A stretch of DNA of 64,000 nt from the NCBI GenBank assembly GCA_903917565.1, contig CAIXBB010000038.1:1-64000 (forward strand). Reading direction: 5' to 3'. Positions 8,422 to 16,352 of this stretch are shown piece after piece. Every line of letters starts with the position of its first letter. Position 1 is the stretch's first letter. Below the pieces are notes generated by a model. The model was not told where the DNA came from. It saw only the letters and a list, made by a program, of their open reading frames with translations, and ran no database searches. This stretch comes from an uncultured cyanobacterium. GTDB taxonomy: Bacteria; Cyanobacteriota; Cyanobacteriia; PCC-6307; Cyanobiaceae. The position numbers and the translations under genes are program-made.

Positions 8422-8841
8422 ATGGCCACCGGCAATCCCGCTCTCGATCGGATCGTGGAACGCCTGGGAAGCACCAGCGACCCCCGCCGTCGTTACGAGT
8501 ACGTGCTGTGGCTGGCCAAGAAACTGGAGCCCTTTCCCGATGACCTGCGCCTGGACGCCTTCAAGGTCAAGGGGTGCGTCTCTCAGGTGTACGTGGTAGG
8601 CCACCTGGAGGAGGGCAAGCTCCACTGGCGCGGCGATTCCGATGCCCAGATCACCAAGGGGTTGTTGGCCCTGTTGATCGAGGGGCTGGAGGGCATGACC
8701 CCGGAGCAGGCCGCCGGTCTGGATCCCTCCTTCATTGCCGCGACGGGCCTGCAGGCGAGCCTGACGCCCTCACGGGCCAACGGATTTCTCAACATCCTGC
8801 GCACCATGCAGGCCCAGGCCAGACAGCTGGAAGCCGATTGA
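8422..8841 (+). CDS. sufE: Cysteine desulfuration protein SufE
   Basis: SufE takes sulfur from the cysteine desulfurase SufS and passes it to the SUF Fe-S scaffold, a key supply line for photosystem I clusters. The 139-residue protein contains the active-site cysteine in the motif KVKGCVSQVYV and the family block RRRYEYVLWLAKKLEPFP. The ATG at 8422 is chosen because the family begins close to this point; a longer in-frame extension overlaps the upstream gene and is not needed. Confidence 0.93.
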   Translation: MATGNPALDRIVERLGSTSDPRRRYEYVLWLAKKLEPFPDDLRLDAFKVKGCVSQVYVVGHLEEGKLHWRGDSDAQITKGLLALLIEGLEGMTPEQAAGLDPSFIAATGLQASLTPSRANGFLNILRTMQAQARQLEAD

Positions 8842-8874
8842 TTTCTAGGATGGTTGTTTGTGGGGTTGCAGCCC

Positions 8875-10212
8875 ATGACCATCGGCATCGGCTTGCTCGG
8901 GCTGGGCACGGTGGGGAGCGGCGTGGCGGCGATCCTGGCCAGTCCCCAGGGCCGGCATCCCCTGGTCGGCGACCTGGTGCTTGAAAGGGTGGCGGTGCGC
9001 GACATTCATCGCCCCCGCCCGTTGACCTTGCCACCGGAGCGCCTCACCACCGACCCTGAAGCGGTCATCGACGATCCGAAAGTGGACATCGTCGTTGAGG
9101 TGATGGGGGGCCTGGAACCGGCACGCAGCCTGATCCTGCGCGCCATCGCCGCCGGCAAGCCCGTGGTCACGGCCAACAAGGCGGTGATCGCCCGCTATGG
9201 GCAGGAGATCGCCGCCGCCGCCGCCAGGCAGGGGGTCTACGTGCTGATCGAGGCTGCCGTGGGTGGTGGCATCCCGATCATCGAACCGATCAAGCAATCC
9301 CTCGGCGGCAACCGCATCCAGCGGGTCAGCGGCATCATCAACGGCACCACCAACTACATCCTCAGCCGCATGGCCGACGAGGGGGCGGCCTATACCGATG
9401 TGCTGGCCGACGCCCAGCGGCTGGGCTACGCCGAGGCCGATCCCGCCGCCGATGTGCAGGGGGGAGACGCGGCCGACAAGATCGCGATCCTGGCGGGGCT
9501 GGCCTACGGCGGGCCGGTGGAGCGTGCGGGGATCGCCACCGAAGGCATCGACCGGCTCGACGCCCGTGACGTGGCCCATGCCGCCCAGCTCGGCTTCGTG
9601 GTGAAGCTGCTGGCGGTGGCGGAACGGGTGCAGGACCAACCCTGCGCCGGTGAAGGCCCCCGAGCCGCCGGGCCGCCGGGCGGCGTGTGCCTCGACGTGC
9701 GGGTGCATCCCACCCTGCTGCCGAAGCACCATCCCCTGGCGGGGGTCCATGGCGTCAACAACGCGATCCTGGTGGAAGGGGATCCGGTGGGGCAGGTGAT
9801 GTTCTTCGGGCCCGGCGCCGGAGCTGGTCCCACCGCCTCGGCGGTGGTGGCCGACATCCTCAACATCGCCGGGATCCGTCAGGTGGGCGGCCCCCAGGCC
9901 GGCCTGGATCCCCTGCTGGCCGCCAGCAGCTGGCGCCACTGCACCCTGGTCGACGGATCCCAGAGCCGGCACCGCAACTACGTGCGGTTCAGCACCCGGG
10001 ACGAAGCCGGAGTGATCGGTCGGATCGGAACCTGCTTCGGGGCCGCCGAGGTGTCGATCCAGTCGATCGTGCAGCTGGACGCCCGGGAGGGCGAAGCGGA
10101 GATCGTCGTCATCACCCACGAGGTGAGGGAGGACCGGTTCCGCGAGGCCCTCGCCGCGATCAAGGCCCTCGAAGGTGTGGAGACGGTGGCCGCCTGCCTG
10201 CGGACCCTCTGA
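8875..10212 (+). CDS. hom: Homoserine dehydrogenase
   Basis: It reduces aspartate semialdehyde to homoserine on the way to Thr, Met and Ile. The 445-residue protein has the Rossmann motif GLLGLGTVGSGV at its start, the catalytic block with INGTTNYILS and AEADPAADVQGGDAADK, and a C-terminal ACT domain (about residues 360-440, RFSTRDEAGVIGRIGTCFG), which suggests feedback control by an amino acid, usually threonine. The ATG at 8875 fits the family; an upstream TTG would add seven residues. It is the last gene of the rightward run that starts at cytM. Confidence 0.95.
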   Translation: MTIGIGLLGLGTVGSGVAAILASPQGRHPLVGDLVLERVAVRDIHRPRPLTLPPERLTTDPEAVIDDPKVDIVVEVMGGLEPARSLILRAIAAGKPVVTANKAVIARYGQEIAAAAARQGVYVLIEAAVGGGIPIIEPIKQSLGGNRIQRVSGIINGTTNYILSRMADEGAAYTDVLADAQRLGYAEADPAADVQGGDAADKIAILAGLAYGGPVERAGIATEGIDRLDARDVAHAAQLGFVVKLLAVAERVQDQPCAGEGPRAAGPPGGVCLDVRVHPTLLPKHHPLAGVHGVNNAILVEGDPVGQVMFFGPGAGAGPTASAVVADILNIAGIRQVGGPQAGLDPLLAASSWRHCTLVDGSQSRHRNYVRFSTRDEAGVIGRIGTCFGAAEVSIQSIVQLDAREGEAEIVVITHEVREDRFREALAAIKALEGVETVAACLRTL

Positions 10213-10229
10213 GCCGGTGCTGAACCGGC
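10213..10229. terminator. Short hairpin after hom
   Basis: GCCGGT at 10213-10218 pairs with ACCGGC at 10224-10229 across a 5-base loop, directly after the hom stop and before the end of the convergent gene. There is no T run, so it may only be a weak or bidirectional 3' hairpin. Confidence 0.35.
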
Positions 10230-10236
10230 CCTGGGC

Positions 10237-11055
10237 TCAACGCACCTGGCGGAGCCGCTGCCTCAGACGCCGGCTGCAACGCCAGGCGACAGCCACGCCG
10301 GCCAGGGGCAGGGGGCCTGGAACAGAGGCCGGATCGGGAAGCTGATCCCCGGGTCCGTCTCCCTGGTCGCCTGGGAGGTCACCGGACGGCGCTCCTTGGG
10401 GCTCTCTGGCGCCTGGGGGGAGCAGGGCGGTTTCGAACACGTCGCCCCCATCCTCCTTCAGGCCCGGATCCTCACCGGCGGGCTCGGCGGCAATGGTGAG
10501 ATCCGACGCGTTGGCGGGGGAACCGCCCGGCTCCAAAGGCCCAGCCGAATCGATCCGGAACGGAACGAAGCCACCAGTGGCCCCGTTGAAGACACTGTCG
10601 AAGAGGGTGCCCGCCTGCCAGGTGAGCAGCAGCGGAGGTGTGGATTCCGTTCCGGACCACCCGAAGGACAGGGGATTGCTCAGCCGGTACCCGCTGCCAC
10701 CGGGAGCGGCGCCGGAGCGCGCCAGGAAATAGCCGGACGGCACAACGAAGCCGTCGATGCTGGCCCCGGCAGGGACAAAGCTGAATTGGAACGGTGGCAC
10801 GACCGTGCCCGTGACGGGGTTACCAAGGCCGATCCCTCCCGCACCGAGGATGTAATCCGGTGAGGAGCCGAATCCCGGAACCAGCAGCTCCCTGAGCTCC
10901 TCCAGGCCTTCGAGGGCATCGTGGCCATGGCCGCCCACGGCAGGAGCCGCGGTGCTGGCGACCAGGCAGCTGAGCAGCACCAGGGGGGGATACAGGTGGA
11001 CGGAGGGGCGAAAACGCCCCAGGGACAGGGCACCGAATGCGAAGGGGCGCGCCAT
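10237..11055 (-). CDS. Secreted protein with PEP-CTERM-like sorting tail
   Basis: The 272-residue protein has a signal peptide (about residues 1-40) and a Gly/Ser/Pro-rich body without recognisable catalytic motifs. It ends in VPGPLPLAGVAVAW followed by an Arg-rich tail. The tail closely matches that of the truncated protein at 142-522 (VPGPLP box, short hydrophobic part, basic end). By family knowledge such a tail is cut by an exosortase-type membrane protease and the protein is exported to the surface. The gene starts at ATG 11055 and is divergent from the HpsJ-like gene at 11239. No exosortase gene is in the window. A glycine- and proline-rich stretch (about residues 200-240) looks like a linker to the anchor. 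Confidence 0.7.
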   Translation of the reverse strand: MARPFAFGALSLGRFRPSVHLYPPLVLLSCLVASTAAPAVGGHGHDALEGLEELRELLVPGFGSSPDYILGAGGIGLGNPVTGTVVPPFQFSFVPAGASIDGFVVPSGYFLARSGAAPGGSGYRLSNPLSFGWSGTESTPPLLLTWQAGTLFDSVFNGATGGFVPFRIDSAGPLEPGGSPANASDLTIAAEPAGEDPGLKEDGGDVFETALLPPGAREPQGAPSGDLPGDQGDGPGDQLPDPASVPGPLPLAGVAVAWRCSRRLRQRLRQVR

Positions 11056-11238
11056 GGAGGGCTAAGGAGGTCTCACCAATCTATCAGGCAATCTTCAGAC
11101 TGCATTGGAAATTCCTTAAGCAGCCCTGGGAAGATGCCCGGTTGACCTTCCGATCGGCATTTCTGACGCCACCGGCGAGCCCATCTAAGGTCTGGGCCGC
11201 TGGCCCCTCTTCACCACCCTCACCGGCACTCACCACGG

Positions 11239-12021
11239 ATGCCTGACTACTCAGCCAGTCGCGAGGACCACATCGCTGGCTTCAGCCGTCTGTTCGCCTG
11301 GAGCGGGGGAGGCTTGCTGCTGGTGTTTCTGGCCTTCGTTCTGGTTGATTCCCTGCCCCTTCAACTGCTCAATCCCGCCTGGCAACTGCGGTTCACCAAC
11401 CGCATGGTCAACACCTCCCTGCTGGCCCTGCTGGGGTTTCTGCTGCTGCATCTGGGGCTCTACATCGAGCCCGCCAACGCCTTCCTGCGGGCACAGCTGG
11501 CCACCGCCCGCCAATGGGCCATCGTCGTGGTGTTCGCCTTCCTGCTGCTGGTGCCGCTGCAGGGTTTCGCCACCTGGCGTGTCCTCTCCCAGGTCCAGGG
11601 CACCCAGGCGATGCAACGCAACGTGCTGGGCGAGCGGGTGACGATGATCCGCCAGGCCATCGAAGCGGCCACCAGCCCCGCAGACCTCCAGGCCCGTTTC
11701 TCCCGTCTGCAGGGCCCCCGCCCCCAGCTTCCCGCGGCGGCCCTCACCCTCCCTTTGGGCGACCTGAAGCGCAGCCTGCTCGATGAACTCCAGCGGACGG
11801 AGACCCGCGCCACCAGCCGGATCGCAGGCCCCTCCCCCACCGACGTCTGGGCCCTCGCACAGGGGGTGGCCAGGGTGAGCATCGCCTCGCTGGGTTTCGC
11901 CGCGGCCTTCGCCGCTGGGGCCCAGCGGCCGGGTGCGTCCCTCACCCTGCTCCAGCGACTGATCAGGCAGGTGCAGATCCTGCTCGGGCGACGCCCGAAG
12001 ACCAACCGACGCGCCCCCTGA
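11239..12021 (+). CDS. HpsJ-like membrane protein (paralog 2)
   Basis: The 260-residue protein has the same plan as the product of 663-1466: membrane segments at about residues 20-40, 52-75 and 88-110, a soluble helical region, a last membrane segment near 210-230 and a basic tail. Conserved blocks shared by the two are PAWQLRFT, the PAN motif after the second span and PLQGFATWR. It resembles HpsJ-like proteins, whose known relatives belong to polysaccharide or surface loci of filamentous cyanobacteria. Molecular function is unknown. It is divergent from the PEP-CTERM-like gene, with 183 bases between the starts. Confidence 0.75.
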   Translation: MPDYSASREDHIAGFSRLFAWSGGGLLLVFLAFVLVDSLPLQLLNPAWQLRFTNRMVNTSLLALLGFLLLHLGLYIEPANAFLRAQLATARQWAIVVVFAFLLLVPLQGFATWRVLSQVQGTQAMQRNVLGERVTMIRQAIEAATSPADLQARFSRLQGPRPQLPAAALTLPLGDLKRSLLDELQRTETRATSRIAGPSPTDVWALAQGVARVSIASLGFAAAFAAGAQRPGASLTLLQRLIRQVQILLGRRPKTNRRAP

Positions 12022-12083
12022 CCACCGCCACCGGGATCACTGCGAACTGGCCGCTTGAATGGGCCCCACCGGATCGCACGAGC

Positions 12084-13706
12084 TTGCCGACGACCAGGGG
12101 GAGAACAGAACGCGGGGCGGCCAGGATGGCGGCCGGCCTCGCCACCCTGCTTCTGGCTCTGCCGCTGCTGGCGGGCTGTCAGCCTACGCGGTCCAGCCAG
12201 TCCCTGATCGTGGCCACCAAGAGCCGCATCGATTCCCTCGATCCGGTGCAGGCCTCCCGCATCGGCGTGATGCAGGTGCTCAGCGGCCTCGGCGACCCCC
12301 TCTATGCCATCGACAGCAACGGCCGTCTCGTGCCGCGGCTGGCCACCGCCCTGCCGCTGCTGAGCGGCGACGGGCTGCGGGCCCGGATCCCCCTGCGCCG
12401 CGGGGTGCTCTTCCACGACGGCACCCGCTTCGATGCCGCCGCCATGGCGTTCTCCCTGCGTCGCTTCATGGCGATCGGCACCCTCGGCTACCAGCTGAGC
12501 GAACGAGTCCAAAGCGTGCGGGTCACCGCTCCCCATGAGATCGAACTGGTGCTGAAGCGCCCCTTCAGCCCGTTGCCGCGGCTGCTCAGTGCCATCTTCC
12601 TGACCCCGGTCTCCCCCACCGCCTACCGGCGGCATCGCGACAAGCCCCTGAACGACCGTTTCGTGGGCACCGGCCCCTATGCCCTGGCCTTCTTCAGCGG
12701 CCAGCAGCAGCGCCTGAAGCCCTGGCCCCGGTACTGGGGGCGGCGTCCGGCCAACGAAGGCATCGACCTGGTGACCCTGAGCAACTCCACGGCCCTGTTC
12801 GGGGCCCTGCGCAGCGGCGAGGTCGACCTGCTGCTCAACAGCGGTCTGGAGATGGACCACCAGCAGGCCCTGCACCAGGACGCCGCGGCCGGTCGCCTGC
12901 GGGAGGCCATCGGCCCGTCGCAGGAGATCGCGCTCGTGTCGCTGCTGAGTGACCAGCCGCCGCTGAACCGGCCCGGGCTGCGTCAGGCCGTGGCCCGCAG
13001 CCTCGATCGGGACACCATCGCCCGGCGGGTGACCCTGCGGCTGCACTCCCCCCAGCGGCAACTGATCCCTCCGGCCCTGCCGGGCTCCGATCCCACCGCC
13101 TGGCCGGCCTACGACCCCGCCGGGGCCCGCGCCCTCTACCGCCAGGCGGGCTACTGCCGGGGGCGGGTGCTCACCCTGCCGCTCACCTATCGCTCCGACA
13201 TCCCCACCGACCGTCTGTTCGCCCTTACCTGGCAGGCCCAGCTGCGCCGTGACCTGGGCGATTGCGTGACCCTGGAGGTGAGCGGCATGGAGTCCACCAC
13301 CGCCTACTCCCAGCTCGACAAAGGCGCCCTGACTATGCTCTTCTACGACTGGATCGGCGACTATCCCGATGCGGAGAACTTCCTGTTGCCATTGCTGTCC
13401 TGCAGCAAGGCCGAGGGGGACCGCTGCCTGAAGGGCAACAGCGTGCTGGGCGGCAGCTTCTGGACGGCGCCGGGGCTGGAGGCGGAGCTGCAGCGCAGCA
13501 GCCAGCTGGAGGGCCCCGAGCGGGTCGCCCTGCTGGTGGCCATCCAGCGCCGCGTCGCCGCCGCCAGCCCCTACCTGCCGGTCTGGCTCAGCGCCCCGGC
13601 GGCCTGGGGCGGTCGGGACCTCAGCCAGCCCCGGTTCGACGGATCCGGCCGGGTGATGCTGGGCGAACTGCGCCGTCTGAGCGCCGTCGGAGCCCGGCAG
13701 CCATGA
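12084..13706 (+). CDS. ABC transporter substrate-binding lipoprotein, peptide/nickel type
   Basis: The protein (540 residues from TTG 12084; 526 if ATG 12126 is used) has a lipoprotein signal with the lipobox LLAGC, and then a family 5 extracellular solute-binding domain: SRIDSLDPVQASRIGVMQ near the start, RRGVLFHDGTRFDAAAMAFS and FVGTGPYAL in the middle. Such proteins capture peptides, nickel or similar solutes in the periplasm. The TTG start is kept because it supplies the arginines expected before the signal helix. The gene overlaps the permease gene by 4 bases (ATGA), so the two form a transporter unit. Substrate unknown. Confidence 0.85.
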   Translation: MPTTRGRTERGAARMAAGLATLLLALPLLAGCQPTRSSQSLIVATKSRIDSLDPVQASRIGVMQVLSGLGDPLYAIDSNGRLVPRLATALPLLSGDGLRARIPLRRGVLFHDGTRFDAAAMAFSLRRFMAIGTLGYQLSERVQSVRVTAPHEIELVLKRPFSPLPRLLSAIFLTPVSPTAYRRHRDKPLNDRFVGTGPYALAFFSGQQQRLKPWPRYWGRRPANEGIDLVTLSNSTALFGALRSGEVDLLLNSGLEMDHQQALHQDAAAGRLREAIGPSQEIALVSLLSDQPPLNRPGLRQAVARSLDRDTIARRVTLRLHSPQRQLIPPALPGSDPTAWPAYDPAGARALYRQAGYCRGRVLTLPLTYRSDIPTDRLFALTWQAQLRRDLGDCVTLEVSGMESTTAYSQLDKGALTMLFYDWIGDYPDAENFLLPLLSCSKAEGDRCLKGNSVLGGSFWTAPGLEAELQRSSQLEGPERVALLVAIQRRVAAASPYLPVWLSAPAAWGGRDLSQPRFDGSGRVMLGELRRLSAVGARQP

Positions 13707-14722
13707 GCCGTCGTTCCGACCTGGCGCGCTACCTGGCCTCCCGGCTGGCCCTCGCGCCGCTGATGCTCTGGCTGATCGCCTCGCTGGTGTTCCTGCTGCT
13801 GCGGGTGGCCCCCGGCGATCCGATCGATGCCCTGCTGGGGACCCGCGCCCCTGAAGCCGCCCGCGCCGCCCTGAGGGCCCAGCTCGGCCTGGATCGCCCC
13901 CTGGCCGAACAGTACGGGCACTTCCTGGGCCACCTGCTGCAGGGCGATCTGGGCCAGTCACTCACCAACGGCGAACCGGTGACCCGCCTCATCCAAGCGA
14001 GCCTGCCGGCCAGCCTGGAGCTCGGTGTGGTGGCCCTGCTGCTGGCCGCCATCGTGGGGCTGGCGGTGGGATTCAGCGGCATCGCCCGCCCCGAGGGACG
14101 CCTCGATCTGGCCGGCCGGCTCTACGGCATCGGCACCTACGCCCTGCCCCCCTTCTGGGCGGCGATGGTGGTGCAACTGGTGTTCGCTGTCTGGCTGGGC
14201 TGGCTGCCGGTGGGGGGCCGCTTCCCCGCCACCCTGATGCCGCCGCAGGGCACGGGCTTCTATCTCTTCGACAGCCTCAGGGCCGGCGACTGGCAGCAGC
14301 TGGCTGGCAGCCTGCGCCACCTCGTGCTGCCGGCGGCCACCCTGGGGCTCCTGCTCAGCGGCATCTTCACCAATGCCCTGCGCCTCAACCTGCGCCGTGC
14401 CCTCGGCTCCGATTACGTGGAGGCCGCCCGCAGCCGGGGCCTGAGCGAACGGCGCGTGGTGCTGCACCATGCCCTGCCCAACGCCCTGCTGCCCGTGCTC
14501 ACGATCACCGGCATCACGGTGGCCTCCCTGATCGGCGGCGCCCTGTTGATCGAGGTCACCTACTCCTGGCCAGGCATCGCCTTCCGCCTGCAGGAGGCGA
14601 TCGCCCAGCGTGATTACCCTCTGGTGCAGGGCATCGTGGTGGTGGTGGCCGCCCTGGTGGTGCTGGTATCCGTGCTGGTGGACCTGGTGGTGGCCCTGGT
14701 GGATCCGCGCATCCGCTTCTGA
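13703..14722 (+). CDS. ABC transporter permease, DppB/OppB type
   Basis: The 339-residue protein has about six membrane segments and the N-terminal ARYLASRLALAPLMLWLIASL signature of DppB-like permeases. The coupling EAA loop reads EAARSRGLSERRVVLHHALPN. It would form half of the membrane channel for the binding protein encoded just upstream. The partner permease (DppC type) and ATPase genes do not follow, so those subunits must be encoded elsewhere. It ends facing the hydrolase gene at 14751. Confidence 0.9.
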   Translation: MSRRSDLARYLASRLALAPLMLWLIASLVFLLLRVAPGDPIDALLGTRAPEAARAALRAQLGLDRPLAEQYGHFLGHLLQGDLGQSLTNGEPVTRLIQASLPASLELGVVALLLAAIVGLAVGFSGIARPEGRLDLAGRLYGIGTYALPPFWAAMVVQLVFAVWLGWLPVGGRFPATLMPPQGTGFYLFDSLRAGDWQQLAGSLRHLVLPAATLGLLLSGIFTNALRLNLRRALGSDYVEAARSRGLSERRVVLHHALPNALLPVLTITGITVASLIGGALLIEVTYSWPGIAFRLQEAIAQRDYPLVQGIVVVVAALVVLVSVLVDLVVALVDPRIRF

Positions 14723-14750
14723 GTTCAGGGCTGGGGCAGGGGCCCCCGGT

Positions 14751-16352
14751 TCAGGGCTCAAGGCCGGATTTCCAGCGCCGGGCGGCGGCGGCGTCGAGCA
14801 CATCGAGGGTGACCCCCTGCTGCACCCGCCGCTGGGCAGGCAGCAGCAGGGGCTCCTCCAGGGTGTGGAGGTACTCGGTGGTGAGGCGCAGCAGCGCTGA
14901 CTGAACCCTGGCCGGGTCCACCCCCACCAGCTCAGCATCGAGGCGGAAGAGCACCTCATCGGTGGGCATCAGCCGCACGGGGGAGAAATGGCTGCCGCCT
15001 TCCACCATCACCAGGCGACTGCGGGGATTCTTCCCCTGGAGAAACAGGCGCAGCTGCTCCTCCAGGGGGGGCGTGACCAGATCGAGGCTGCCCCCCACCA
15101 TCAGCACCGGCACCCTGAGCGAGGCCAGGCCCCGACGGGGCCAGAGCAGGCTGCCGAAGGCGTTGAGCAGCACCAGCCCCCGCAGGTCGGCGGGGGGGGC
15201 AGGGCGCTCCGGCAGCTCCGTGCTGGGAAGCTGGCACTGCAGCAGCCGGGAAGGGTTGGCGACCGGCAGGCGGTCGAGGGCCTTGCGGCAACGCTCCCCC
15301 AGGCCAGGTTCCGGCACCACCCCCGCCGCCAGCAGGGCGGAGAGGCCCCCCATCGAATGGCCGATGAGCACCACGCCCTTGCCCTGCACCGGCAGGTCGC
15401 CCCGGCGCTGGGCCGCCAGCACCGCCTCGATGTCGGCCAGTCTGATGGCCAGGGTCTCGGCTCCCGGCGGGGGCCGCTGGCCATCGAGGGCGGCCTTGAG
15501 GGCCGGGCCATCACTGCCGGGGTGCTGAACCACCACCACCGGCCAGCCCCGTTGGGCCAGCTCACTGGCCAGCCAGCCGAACTGGTCGGCATTGCCCCCC
15601 AGCCCGGGCATCATCAGCAACCAGGGGCGGTCCGGGGCCTCGCTCCCCCGCAGACCCCCCGGGGCTGGCGACAGCCAGATCTCCAGGGGCAGGGGCTGCT
15701 GGCGGTGCGCCACCACCAGCCCCTGCCGCCGGGGCCCCAGGGAGGTGCGATCACTGAAGGCGAAGGGGAGCGTACGGCGCTCCGGCAGCGCCAGGGTCTG
15801 GAGGCGCCGCAGGGCCTGGCGTTGCAGGTCGATCTGCTGGCGCCATTGCAGGGCGAGGTCGTACAGGCCGTCGAGCTGGAGGCTCAGCCGTTGCACCGGC
15901 AGGGCCCGAAGCAGGCCGATGGTGGAAACCTCCTGACGCGTCTCCAGCAGCCGCCGCAGCGTGGTCTGCAGCACCACCGTGGTGCTCAGCCCGTCGGCGG
16001 TGGTGAGCAGGTCGCCCAGCTGGGCCATCATCTGGCTGCCGGCCCAGCTGTCGAGCAGCTGCTGGCCAAAGCTGGTGTCCCGCAGCAGAGGGGCGCGCAA
16101 CAGGATCTTCAGATCCCGGCGACTGAGGGGATCGAGCAGGTCGAGCCAGACCGCCAGGTCGCCGCCGCCGGTCCGCCCGCCCGGGCTCAGGGACCAACCA
16201 TCGAGCTGCTCCAGGTTCACCGGCAATTCGAGACCATCGAAACGGAGCTCCAGCACCTCGGCGGCGATGGCCGCCGGCGCCAGGCCCGGCACCACGATCA
16301 GCAGACTGGCCAGCAGGCCCTTGAGTTGGCGAAGGCGGTGTGAAACAGGCAC
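14751..16352 (-). CDS. Alpha/beta hydrolase with N-terminal DUF1400-like domain
   Basis: The 533-residue protein starts with GTG and has a signal peptide (about residues 1-30). An N-terminal domain of about 200 residues, typical of cyanobacterial DUF1400 proteins, contains DLKILLRAPLLRDTSFGQ. The C-terminal alpha/beta hydrolase domain has LLMMPGLGGNADQFGW, the nucleophile elbow GHSMGG and a late histidine in EGGSHFSP. Its substrate is unknown; lipase/esterase activity in the periplasm is an inference. The 5' end overlaps the divergent MFS gene by 13 bases. Confidence 0.85.
   Translation of the reverse strand: MPVSHRLRQLKGLLASLLIVVPGLAPAAIAAEVLELRFDGLELPVNLEQLDGWSLSPGGRTGGGDLAVWLDLLDPLSRRDLKILLRAPLLRDTSFGQQLLDSWAGSQMMAQLGDLLTTADGLSTTVVLQTTLRRLLETRQEVSTIGLLRALPVQRLSLQLDGLYDLALQWRQQIDLQRQALRRLQTLALPERRTLPFAFSDRTSLGPRRQGLVVAHRQQPLPLEIWLSPAPGGLRGSEAPDRPWLLMMPGLGGNADQFGWLASELAQRGWPVVVVQHPGSDGPALKAALDGQRPPPGAETLAIRLADIEAVLAAQRRGDLPVQGKGVVLIGHSMGGLSALLAAGVVPEPGLGERCRKALDRLPVANPSRLLQCQLPSTELPERPAPPADLRGLVLLNAFGSLLWPRRGLASLRVPVLMVGGSLDLVTPPLEEQLRLFLQGKNPRSRLVMVEGGSHFSPVRLMPTDEVLFRLDAELVGVDPARVQSALLRLTTEYLHTLEEPLLLPAQRRVQQGVTLDVLDAAAARRWKSGLEP

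Noticed and set aside
11460-13961. An 833-codon open frame on the minus strand opposite the HpsJ-like and ABC genes
   Set aside because: It mirrors well-supported genes on the plus strand. Its Gln/Gly/His-rich, low-complexity translation is typical of antisense frames in GC-rich DNA and shows no domain.
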